From Flectonema sp. DT1601 (lineage: Eukaryota; Euglenozoa; Diplonemea; Diplonemida; Diplonemidae): 64,000 nt of DNA. A model generated the notes under the pieces. The model was not told the DNA's origin, searched no databases, and saw nothing but the letters and a program-made list of their open reading frames with translations. Position 1 is the first letter of the stretch; each line of letters begins with the position of its first letter. Location of the stretch: the NCBI GenBank assembly GCA_964019425.1, contig OZ025834.1:378501-442500 (forward strand), written 5' to 3'. Position numbers and translations under genes: made by a program. Positions 1 to 9,069 of this stretch are shown piece after piece.

Positions 1-107
1 GGAAAAAAAAAGTTGTTCACTAGCGAAAAGTTTTTTTGGGTGCAGGCAACGGAGAAAAAAAAAAAAAAAATTCATCTTGCCAACAAAAAAAAAAAATTTT
101 TTTTTTG

Positions 108-262
108 CTGTCCATTTCGGAAACTTTCGTGTGTGGAGCTGTCCATTTCGGAAACTATTTTGTGTGGAGCTGTCCATTTCGGAAACTATTTTGTGTGGAG
201 CTGTCCGTTTCGGAAACTTTCATGTTGAGATCGGACATTTCAGTAACATTTACGTAGAATTA
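108..262. repeat. 31-bp minisatellite, about 5 units
   Basis: Units begin with CTGTCCATTTCGG at 108, 139, 170 and 201, and a diverged fifth unit starts at 232. Spacing is exactly 31 bp. The last unit runs into GAATTAGAGGTTTTCCC, a phrase that recurs at 5990-6030 (reverse) and 20350-20380, so the minisatellite looks like a local expansion of part of a dispersed repeat. Short open frames across it are only products of the repeat. Confidence 0.85.
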
Positions 263-334
263 GAGGTTTTCCCTTTTCTTTTTTTCCGTTTTCATACAAC
301 GTTTTTTATTTATATATATATATTTTTTTTTTTC

Positions 335-1890
335 TATGTCGATTACTTTCTATTTTCCGTCCTGGTCAAGACGCTAAACTGATTGCTTTTTTTTCAAAAT
401 TAATAAAAAAGAATATAAAAAAATACAAAAAAAAGAATAAACAATGTTATCATTGTTTTTTTTTATCGATCGACTATGTCGATTACTTTCTATTTTCCGT
501 CCTGGTCAAGACGCTAAACTGATTGTTTTTTTTTCAAAATAAAAAAAAAATATTAAAAAAAAAAAATAAAAAAAAAGAATAAACAATGTTATCATTGTTT
601 TTTTTTATCGTTCGACTTTGTTGACTAATTTCTATTTTCCGTTTTTTCTCTTTAAAAAATAAATAAAAAGAATTTAAAAAAAAAAAAAAAAAAGAATAAA
701 CAATGTTATCATTGTTTTTTTTATCGATCGACTATGTCGATTACTTTCTATTTTCCGTCCTGGTCAAGACGCTAAACTGATTGTTTTTTTTTTTCAAAAT
801 AAAAAAAAAATATTAAAAAAAAAAAATAAAAAAAAAGAATAAACAATGTTATCATTGTTTTTTTTTATCGTTCGACTTTGTTGACTAATTTCTATTTTCC
901 GTTTTTTTTCTTTAAAAAATAAATAAAAAGAATTTAAAAAAAAAAAAAAAAAAAAAGAATAAACAATGTTATCATTGTTTTTTTTATCGATCGACTATAT
1001 CGATTACTTTCTATTTTCCGTCCTGGTCAAGACGCTAAACTGATTGCTTTTTTTTCAAAATTAATAAAAAAGAATATAAAAAAATACAAAAAAAAGAATA
1101 AACAATGTTATCATTGTTTTTTTTATCGTTCGACTTTGTCGACTAATTTCTATTTTCCGTTTTTTTTTCTTTAAAAAATAAATAAAAAGAATTTAAAATA
1201 AAAAAAAAAAAGAATAAACAATGTTATCATTGTTTTTTTATCGATCGACTATGTCGATTACTTTCTATTTTCCGTCCTGGTCAAGACGCTAAACTGATTG
1301 TTTTTTTTTTCAAAATTAATAAAAAAGAATATAAAAAAAATAAAAAAAAAAAGAATAAACAATGTTATCATTGTTTTTTTTTATCGTTCGACTTTGTTGA
1401 CTAATTTCTATTTTCCATTTTTTTTCTTTTTAAAAATAAATAAAAAGAATTAAAATAAAAAAAAAAAAAAAGAATAAACAATGTTATCATTGTTTTTTTT
1501 ATCGATCGACTATGTCGATTACTTTCTATTTTCCGTCCTGATCAGGACACTAAACTGATTGTTTTTTCTTTAAAAATAAATAAAAAGAATAAAAAAAAAA
1601 AAAAAAAAGGAATAAACAATGTTATCATTGTTTTTTTTTTATCGATCGACTATGTCGATTACTTACTATTTTCCGTCCTGGTCAAGACGCTAAACTGATT
1701 GTTTTTTCTTTAAAATAATTAAAAAGATTTAAAAAAAAAAAAAAAAAAAAAAAATGAATAAACAATGTTATCATTGTTTTTTTTCTATCGATCAACTATG
1801 TCGATTAATTTCTATTTTCCGTCCTGATCGAGACGCTAAACTGATTGTTTCCTTTTTTTAAATAATAAATAAGAAAAAAAAAAAAAAAAA
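335..1890 (+). repeat. Hairpin-rich AT satellite, block 1
   Basis: About eleven units of roughly 115-145 bp. Each has a 7-bp stem-loop (AACAATG-TTAT-CATTGTT), then a second dyad (ATCGAC-TAT-GTCGAT), then TTTCTATTTTCCG. Half of the units also carry a third dyad, GTCCTGGTCAAGAC, followed by GCTAAACTGATTG. Units of type A (with the third dyad) and type B (without it, and with TTCGACTTTGT in dyad 2) tend to alternate. A and T homopolymers separate the dyads. No coding potential is seen. Confidence 0.85.
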
Positions 1891-1898
1891 AAAAAAAA

Positions 1899-3365
1899 GA
1901 GCATCTCCCTGCTATCCCTCATATCCCCACAATAATATTATACCTTTTCATTTTCTCTTTCCTTTTCTGGTCTTTTTTTTTTCTTTTTTTTCCTTTTTCA
2001 TACAACGTTTTTTATTTATATATCAGTCATTCCTTTTTTTTGCGAACAAAAAACACCATTTTCTCACCGCCTGAGCAAGGTTACACGATATGTTACTTTT
2101 GCTCGATTTTTTATTTTTTGGAATCGGGGAGGGTGCGATCTGTAAAATTAGGCATAGGGATATACTTTTAAACATGGTAAGTGCTGCTAAAAAGAGATAA
2201 ACGTCTCTTTGCAAAATTTCCTTGGTACTACTCAATGATAAATATTAATCCCAGACCTGGAATGGAAAGATCGAGAAAATCTGAGTAAAAAACACCCCTA
2301 TTTTTTTTTTTTTTACTATTTTTTCCCCCTTCTCCCGCACTCAAGAGATATGCACCTTTTTACTAACAAATCAACCCTAGTAGCAATTATGTAAGGAAAA
2401 TGTTGCATCTGTGGTGGTGATAATGATCATTAAGTATCAAAGTAGGTCCAAAAAGACGGGTAGTAACAATCTGCCTCACCGGCACATGCTTAGTACTCTT
2501 TAATATATTTTTGCTCGATTATTTTTTCTCTGGATCCCGCTGGGCCAGCAGTGTAAAATTAGACCCTTCGATTAATTTTTAGTTTTGGTACTTGTCCACG
2601 GCTGAGCTGATTTAGTAAACCACAAAATCTCTTTTCTCAATTCGGGAGACAAGTATGTGATGCCAACCTCCCGATTTCGGACGGAAATGAACCCAACGAT
2701 GCAGCGCATTAAAATGCCGCTTCGATCGAAATTTTTACAATTTTTTTTTGAAATTTTTTTTCAGTGTCCAGAATTTGTTCGCAAAAAAAAGGAATGACTG
2801 ATATATATTTTTTTTTTTTTTTTTTTTTTTTTCATGTTTGATTATTTCCTCTTCATTTTTTTTTTTCTTTTCTTTTCTTTCTTTTTTTTTTTTTTTTCCT
2901 CTGCCTCTCTCTTAATTCTGTTCGTTTCTTTGAAACGAAAATTCATTTGAATATTATTCCTTGGTCAGCAACCATCATTGTCGCCCTTTGGGCCTGTTAA
3001 AAAAAAATAAAAATAAAAAGAAAGTTTACATCGGGAATAGGGCAGGAGCCAAAAGCTCCCAGTCCGTTACTTCCCACTTTATCGAAATTCTTATTTTTTT
3101 TTTTTTTTTTTCATGTTTGATTATTTCCTCTTCATATTTTTTTTCTATTCTTTCTTTTTTTTTTTTTTTTTTTTCTCTACCTCTCTCTTAATTCTGTTCG
3201 TTTCTTTGAAACGAAAATTCATTTGAATATTATTCCTTGGTCAGCAACCATCATTGTCGCCCTTTGGGCCTGTTAAAAAAAAAAAAAAAAAAAAAAGAAA
3301 GTTTACATCGGGAATAGGGCAGGAGCCAAAAGCTCCCAGTCCGTTACTTCCCACTTTATCGAAAT
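1899..3365 (+). repeat. Composite dispersed repeat, copy 1
   Basis: A non-coding module directly after the satellite: GAGCATCTCCCTGC, then a T-rich section with CATACAACG, then CTCTGCCTCTCTC, TTGAATATTATTCCTTGG, GTCAGCAACCATCATTGTC and finally GCTCCCAGTCCGTTACTTCC. The same order recurs inverted at 6215-6660 and direct at 11905-12330. Here the right part is tandemly duplicated (2899-3095 and 3178-3365) and a 779-bp transposon splits the T-rich section. Confidence 0.75.
2023..2801. mobile_element. MITE-like element with 28-bp perfect TIRs, TA target duplication
   Basis: The ends are perfect inverted repeats: the left begins TCAGTCATTCC, runs through eight T and ends GCGAACAAA, and the right is its exact complement. 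A TA flanks each side (2021-2022 and 2802-2803). The uninterrupted target is visible in the two other copies of the surrounding repeat (about 6490-6515 reversed and 12030-12045). No transposase frame lies inside, so it is non-autonomous. The TA target suggests the Tc1/mariner superfamily, which is inference. Confidence 0.85.
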
Positions 3366-3449
3366 ACAGGTGAGTGATGACTGCAACCGACAACATGCAA
3401 GTTAGTGATTCGAACGGCCCAATTTTTTCGTTCAGCTTTTGGGGCCTGC

Positions 3450-3770
3450 AAACCCAGCCAAGCGTTCATTGCTTTTGATCCTTCAATGTCGGCTCTTCCT
3501 AACCTAGACAAGCAGAATTGTCCAAGGGTTGGATAGTTCACCCACTAACAGGACCGTCGTGAGACAAGTTTTACCTACTGATGGGGAGAGACCCCCTTGG
3601 GGCAGTGTAAGTCGACCGCAATACGGGGTAGTACGAGAGGAACTCCAGTTTCTAGTCCCTGGTATCTACGGTTCTCCGATCGGAGCCGTGATGCTACACA
3701 ACACATCCGCAGTGACTGTGCTTGACTATGTTAGCCTTTGAAGTAAGCCAGACTGGATCACTTAGTCACC
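3450..3770 (+). rRNA. LSU (28S) rRNA fragment, end of domain V to domain VI
   Basis: Recognisable conserved LSU phrases occur in order: CCAAGCGTTCATT, TTTTGATCCTTC, AATGTCGGCTCTTCCTA, AAGCAGAATT, GTTCACCCACTAA, ACCGTCGTGAGACA, and the sarcin-ricin loop AGTACGAGAGGAAC at 3630. It is only the 3' part of a 28S gene. The piece that should precede it lies 11 kb downstream at 14885. It may be a displaced copy or one fragment of a naturally split LSU. Both edges are approximate. Confidence 0.85.
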
Positions 3771-4260
3771 ACTGGTGGTTACTTTTTGATCGTGTTAGGG
3801 CTTGCGTCCAAAAGATTACAACAATAAGAATGTTTTTTTATGAACATTACAATTAAGTAACTACATCAATAGTTGACTAACTTACTTCTACACCATGATG
3901 AGAGAATAGAGGTTAACAGGACGATGGATTACTCTCTTATGTTAAAGTTAAGTTTAACTTAACTTAAGGAAGAATTGCGCGATGACGGAAGGCTTCCAAG
4001 CGAGGTCCTAAGTCGAGTGGAAGTTTACACTATTGACCTTGAAGAACGACCCGCGTGTGAATTTGATGCAGGGTCTTTGTAAGGTACCAATGAGGTTCTG
4101 GTGTAAGACTTTCAAACGATGTTGTTAGTCAGCAACCTGCACTAAGCAATGTCTCAGAGCGACGAGTGTCCGAACGTGACAGAACGAATCAGCAGTACGG
4201 ATACGACGCACGACGTCAGCGGCGGCGTTCCTGACCGAACGGCCAGTGCAGACAGTGTAC
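3771..4260. other. No gene seen; possible rDNA spacer
   Basis: About 490 bp of moderate GC sequence follows the LSU fragment. It has no open frame of note and no phrase I recognise as 5.8S, 5S or SSU. By position it could be rDNA spacer or a further small LSU piece. Confidence 0.4.
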
Positions 4261-4301
4261 CTGTTGGTCACTGGGGGAAAAAAAAAAAAAAAAAAAAAAA
4301 A

Positions 4302-4373
4302 GACCCGACAGGGGTTCGAACCGCAGCCTAGCGTATGCAAGTCTGGAATCATACCACTCGACAATTTGCGTCG
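4302..4373 (-). other. tRNA-like relic (B-box)
   Basis: Read on the - strand it has an A-box-like GTGGTATGATTCC, a T-arm GCGGTTCGAACC, the end GTCGGGTC, and then a run of about 22 T, like a pol III terminator. The anticodon stem does not pair, so it is not a working tRNA. It is a tRNA pseudogene or the head of a tRNA-derived SINE. A similar GTCGGGTC plus T-run occurs at 55934. Confidence 0.55.
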
Positions 4374-4469
4374 TCTTCGATTTTGCGGATTTAAACACAT
4401 ATCCAGGGGTCAAAAAAGTTACACAAGGCCGTGACCGTAGTGTACGTTTCCCCAAACCTGGGGGTGGAT

Positions 4470-4620
4470 CTGTAGGTTTTCCCTTTATTTTTTAAAGAAA
4501 AAAAACGGAAAATAGAAATTAGTCAACAAAGTCGAACGATAAAAAAAAACAATGATAACATTGTTTATTCTTTTTTTTTATTTTTTTTATTTTTTTTTTT
4601 TTTTTTATCCATTTTACTTT
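4470..4620 (-). repeat. Single inverted unit of the hairpin satellite
   Basis: One type B unit in reverse orientation, with GTCGAACG, then AACAATGATAACATTGTT at about 4550, flanked by A and T runs. It is isolated from the larger blocks and preceded by GTAGGTTTTCCC, the phrase that also borders other satellite copies. Confidence 0.75.
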
Positions 4621-4629
4621 TTATTGTTT

Positions 4630-5830
4630 CCCATCTACTTTTTATTTTCTATTAGTTCTGGTCAGAAACCCCTGGGCAGCAAGAAGGAAAGTAGTTTAGT
4701 ACTTCTGGGTGTTTGGCATCACCCCCCATAGTGAGCAAGTACAACAGGTAGCATTGGTAGTCTGTTGATCCTGAGTGATCCCAGCTACAGTTTTGTTTTT
4801 CTTTCTTTTTTTTTAGAAGAAGATCAGGACATCCAAGCACTGCTGGATAGTTGCTGAATGCAGGGCCTGCCTGTGGCATTATAATAACAGGCTAAGTCAT
4901 TTGTAGTTCATAGTTTACCTTTGATTTTATAACTTCACACAGGGTACTATGAACGATGAGAGATCCAGTGGGATCACTCAGGGTCTAGTAGAGACCACCA
5001 ATGTTGTGCGTTGATAGGCAAGGTGACCAACCTTGACATTCTTTCTTTTCTCTCCTGTTGTGACAAACACAAAATACACACACAGCTTACAGTGTGTTCT
5101 TTGTGTATGTTTTCTTCAGGTGTGAGTAGTTTTTTTGTTCTTGCTCTTCAGGGAGGGCCTTAGCCAAAAGCTAACAGTCTAAATCTCACCTGGTAAATTC
5201 AACTCGAGGGGAGTTATTATTGACTAGTTGATACGAGGTCATCATGTTTTCAACAGTAACAGTAACTGCCTCTCTCCTTTTTTTTGATACTTGGAGGAGT
5301 TTTATATTATGGTACCACTAGTGGTTACCAGTTCTTATTGAACCTGATTTTTCATGTCAGGTGTTACAACTGACAGGCAACCACTGACTCCACCTTCTTG
5401 TCCCTATTCTTCCACAATTCCTTTCCTACTACTATCCCAGTCTTATTCACTTCTGCTACCCCCAGCCACTGGAACATAGAGCTTGTAGCAGCGTCCTCAA
5501 GCGGCTATAGATTCTAGAAAAACTCCAGTAATCCTGAGGGTGTACTTATTGTGAACAGCATGCTCACATGCTCAATCATCACTGCCAGCAAGGGTGACTC
5601 AGAATCACCACCCGATATCGTACTCTGCAGTTCTCACGGGATCTATGATTCTCCTGTCTCATCACTTCTCCTGTTCCTATCATTCCAGTCTTCATAGGAA
5701 TCCAGGGTGTAAACAAATTTCTGCAATGTAGCTGCTAAGCTGGTTTTTGAGTATTTTGAGGGCAACCAACAGAGATACAAGGCAAAAGTACCAGAAACAG
5801 TCAAAAAATATAGAATTTTGAAACTAGTGA
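4630..5830. other. Gene-free stretch
   Basis: About 1.2 kb without a convincing open frame on either strand. The one feature seen is a 65-bp phrase at 5121-5190 (GTGAGTAGTTTTTTTGTTC ... CCTTAGCCAAAAGCTAACAG) that recurs at 22482-22547, marking a dispersed repeat. Confidence 0.5.
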
Positions 5831-5989
5831 GCAGTTAGAGGATGCCCCAGTACCGGATTTGAGTTTTTTGGATAGTATTTTCGTGGGGTGGTGAGCTCGG
5901 ATTGGGTATTAGGTGCCCACAGAATAGCCTGGTAAAAATTGGGGGGGGGTTTCTGCACCGCCTCATATATTCTTTTTTATTTATTTTTT

Positions 5990-6110
5990 TTTTTGGGAAA
6001 ACCTCTAATTCAACAAAAATAGTTTGCGAAATCGCCAACTCCCTAAAAAAGTTGTCCACCAGGACTCGAACTTGACCCAAAAATTTGGCTTGCGGCGGGT
6101 TTTTGTTTTT
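5990..6110 (-). repeat. Dispersed repeat with tRNA-like T-arm; uninterrupted LINE-1 target
   Basis: On the - strand it reads AAGTTCGAGTCCTGG (B-box-like), a T run, GGGAGTTGGCGATTTCGC, AAACTATTTTTGTTG and GAATTAGAGGTTTTCCC. The same sequence is split by LINE-1: GAGTTGGCGATTT is at 15758-15770, and GATTTCGCAAACTATTTTTG resumes at 20336. This copy therefore shows the pre-insertion state. It may be a tRNA-derived SINE. Confidence 0.65.
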
Positions 6111-6175
6111 TAGCCTACCAAGCTGGGAAGAGTGCAAGGGTGGCTTGCGTCCGCCAAATTCTTGGCGGGACGCAA

Positions 6176-6208
6176 GCCCCCCCCCCCCCCCCTAGGGGGG
6201 GGTACAAG
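6176..6208. other. C-run followed by G-run
   Basis: About 17 C, then TA, then about eight G, bordering inverted composite repeat copy 2. Similar C/G runs occur at 5941, 13141-13165 and 14808-14826. They can form hairpins or G-quadruplexes, and they are also places where assemblies collapse or misjoin. Confidence 0.6.
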
Positions 6209-6214
6209 CATCGA

Positions 6215-6660
6215 TTTGAATTTCGATAAAGTGGGAAGTAACGGACTGGGAGCTTTTGGCTCCTGCCCTATTCCCGATGTAAACTTTCTTTTTATTTTTA
6301 TTTTTTTTAACAGGCCCAAAGGGCGACAATGATGGTTGCTGACCAAGGAATAATATTCAAATGAATTTTCGTTTCAAAGAAACGAACAGAATTAAGAGAG
6401 AGGCAGAGGAAAAAAAAAAAAAAAAGAAAGAAAAGAAAAGAAAAAAAAAAAATGAAGAGGAAATAATCAAACATGAAAAAAAAAAAAAAAAAAAAATATA
6501 TATATAAATAAAAAACGTTGTATGAAAAAGGAAAAAAAAGAAAAAAAAAAGACCAGAAAAGGAAAGAGAAAATGAAAAGGTATAATATTATTGTGGGGAT
6601 ATGAGGGATAGCAGGGAGATGCTCTTTTTTTTTTCTTTTTTTTTTTTTTTCTTATTTATT
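6215..6660 (-). repeat. Composite dispersed repeat, copy 2 (inverted)
   Basis: Reverse complement of the module at 1899-3365, in the same order: GGAAGTAACGGACTGGGAGC, the CAACCATCATTG complement, GTTTCAAAGAAACGAAC, CGTTGTATG, and GCAGGGAGATGCTC joining the inverted satellite. It lacks the 779-bp transposon at its ATATATATA tract and so gives that element's empty site. Confidence 0.8.
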
Positions 6661-7935
6661 ATTTAAAAAAAGGAAACAATCAGTTTAGCGTCTCGATCAG
6701 GACGGAAAATAGAAATTAATCGACATAGTTGATCGATAGAAAAGAAAACTATGATAACATTGTTTATTCATTTTTTTTTTTTTTTTTTTTTTTTAAATCT
6801 TTTTAATTATTTTAAAGAAAAAACAATCAGTTTAGCGTCTTGACCAGGACGGAAAATAGTAAGTAATCGACATAGTCGATCGATAAAAAAAAAACAATGA
6901 TAACATTGTTTATTCCTTTTTTTTTTTTTTTTATTCTTTTTATTTATTTTTAAAGAAAAAACAATCAGTTTAGCGTCCTGACCAGGACGGAAAATAGAAA
7001 GTAATCGACATAGTCGATCGATAAAAAAAACAATGATAACATTGTTTATTCTTTTTTTTTTTTTTTTATTTTAATTCTTTTTATTTATTTTTTAAAAAGA
7101 AAAAAATGGAAAATAGAAATTAGTCAACAAAGTCGAACGATAAAAAAAAACAATGATAACACTGTTTATTCTTTTTTTTTTTATTTTTTTTATATTCTTT
7201 TTTATTAATTTTGAAAAAAAAAACAATCAGTTTAGCGTCTTGACCAGGACGGAAAATAGAAAGTAATCGACATAGTCGATCGATAAAAAAACCAATGATA
7301 ACATTGTTTATTCTTTTTTTTTTTTTTTATTTTAAATTCTTTTTATTTATTTTTTAAAGAAAAAAAAACGGAAAATAGAAATTAGTCGACAAAGTCGAAC
7401 GATAAAAAAAAACAATGATAACATTGTTTATTCTTTTTTTTGTATTTTTTTATATTCTTTTTTATTAATTTTGAAAAAAAAAACAATCAGTTTAGCGTCT
7501 TGACCAGGACGGAAAATAGAAAGTAATCGACATAGTCGATCGATAAAAAAAACAATGATAACATTGTTTATTCTTTTTTTTTTTTTTTTTTTTTTTTAAA
7601 TTCTTTTTATTAATTTTTTAAAGAAAAAAACGGAAAATAGAAATTAGTCAACAAAGTCGAACGATAAAAAAAAACAATGATAACATTGTTTATTCTTTTT
7701 TTTTATTTTTTTTTTTTTAAAATTTTTTTTTTATTTTGAAAAAAAAAACAATCAGTTTAGCGTCTTGACCAGGACGGAAAATAGAAAGTAATCGACATAG
7801 TCGATCGATAAAAAAAACAATGATAACATTGTTTATTCTTTTTTTTTTTTTTTTTTTTTTTTAAATTCTTTTTATTAATTTTTTAAAGAAAAAAACGGAA
7901 AATAGAAATTAGTCAACAAAGTCGAACGATAAAAA
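6660..7935 (-). repeat. Hairpin-rich AT satellite, block 2 (inverted)
   Basis: About nine units of the satellite in reverse orientation, each with AACAATGATAACATTGTT or a near variant, ATCGACATAGTCGATCGAT, and CGTCTTGACCAGGACGG in the type A units. With the joined composite repeat this block mirrors 0.3-3.4 kb. Confidence 0.85.
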
Positions 7936-8079
7936 AAAAGGGAGATTTTGGGCACTTTCGGTTTTTTTCCGGAGAACAAGTTTTTTGGGCACCCAAATTA
8001 TGAAAACTGCAACATATACCCCAAAAATGGGGATTGCGATCCAAAGAAACAGTTCTTCGGCACTTTAGAACAAGTCTTT

Positions 8080-8125
8080 GAAAAATCTCAAAAAGTGTGG
8101 ACCGTGTGGTACCTGAGGGGGGTGA
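8080..8125. repeat. Left arm of a 42-bp long-range inverted repeat
   Basis: The phrase GAAAAATCTCAAAAAGTGTG followed by GACCGTGTGGTACCTG is repeated in reverse complement at 12952-12994, with one or two changes. The arms enclose 4.8 kb containing satellite block 3 and two stretches of decayed coding sequence. Confidence 0.75.
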
Positions 8126-8181
8126 AAACAAGGGGTGTGTTAGGAGGGCTCACAAAAATTACAAGTAATTCCGTGCATTGA

Positions 8182-8655
8182 GCAATCCATAACCAGGGTT
8201 TCCCTCTGAGTTGAGTGGGGAATGAAATGGGAACCCAATTTTTATTTTTATCGGCCTGATTTGAACCTTAATAATATGCTCCACCAGACCGGGCTTGTTA
8301 ATTCCCCCATCTTCGATGCTTAGGCTACTGGCCTTCTCTTGAACATCCCATGTGCTCAGCTTTCGAAATTCGGCTCGAAGCTGTGCTTCTTTCTGTACAA
8401 GATAGACAGAGGACCAATCCTTGGATGCGGATGGCAGATTAGCATTAGGCCTTGCTGTCTAGAGGTCTTCCCTGTGAGGACGGAGTGGTACTTTCAGCCC
8501 CTGTAGCGCTTCCTGTTGTGCTTGTTCTTGCCAATCTGAAGAGGGTTGGTGGTCCTGCGTTGATGTGGTAGCCTTTGGAAGTCCGTGTACCTCCGGAATA
8601 TGTTGTACGTTATCAGTAGGGCAGCCCTCACTCCAATGGTTCCGTTAGTTGACTA
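8182..8655 (-). pseudogene. Decayed coding sequence, family unknown
   Basis: Read on the - strand, one frame from about 8655 to 8182 reads like protein. It gives NVQHIPEVHGLPKATTSTQD, a Gln-rich stretch (DWQEQAQQEALQGLKV), an in-frame TAG, then SKDWSSVYLVQKEAQLRAEF and further on DGGINKPGLVEHIIKV. The last part resembles a helix-turn SAP-like motif. No start codon is seen and the right end fades into repeat. It could be a LINE ORF1 relic or a fragment of a host gene; I do not recognise it. Confidence 0.45.
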
Positions 8656-9060
8656 AGAACTATCAACAACAACACACTGAATAACCTCCCCATCCCTTGA
8701 GGGGTGCGGACAACGAACGCCACGGTTGTTAGCTTCAGCCCACGAGCACGACGGGCACTAGAGGAAGTATCATGTTGCAGCGATGTGATGGAGGGTGAGA
8801 AGGAAGCTGCTGCTTCAAGAAGTCAGGTCACTGACAGATCACCTGTGAATTCATCAACATGTCGGACTGTCCTTCGAGATATAGTCGGGGACTTCGACCC
8901 GCTTCCCTTCTGTCTGTGCACCGGCGACGTCAACTGTGTCACTCACTCAGGGCTTTGTTGGATCTCTCTGCGCCGATCCCTTGTTGCCGCAATATCTGCA
9001 GTGTAGTTACGACTCCAAGACTCTAGGAGTAAATCCCCCTCGCTTGGGTACAGTTGCAAG
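8656..9060. other. Gene-free stretch beside the relic
   Basis: About 400 bp of normal base composition. A 100-codon open frame on + (8704-9006) has an unconvincing composition. Short - strand frames continue the protein-like character of the neighbouring relic. Nothing can be assigned. Confidence 0.4.
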
Positions 9061-9069
9061 CGGATGTCT

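Noticed and set aside
13-382. Short Phe/Lys/Ser-rich frames at the left edge
   Set aside because: Translations of homopolymers and the 31-bp minisatellite, starting at TTG codons.
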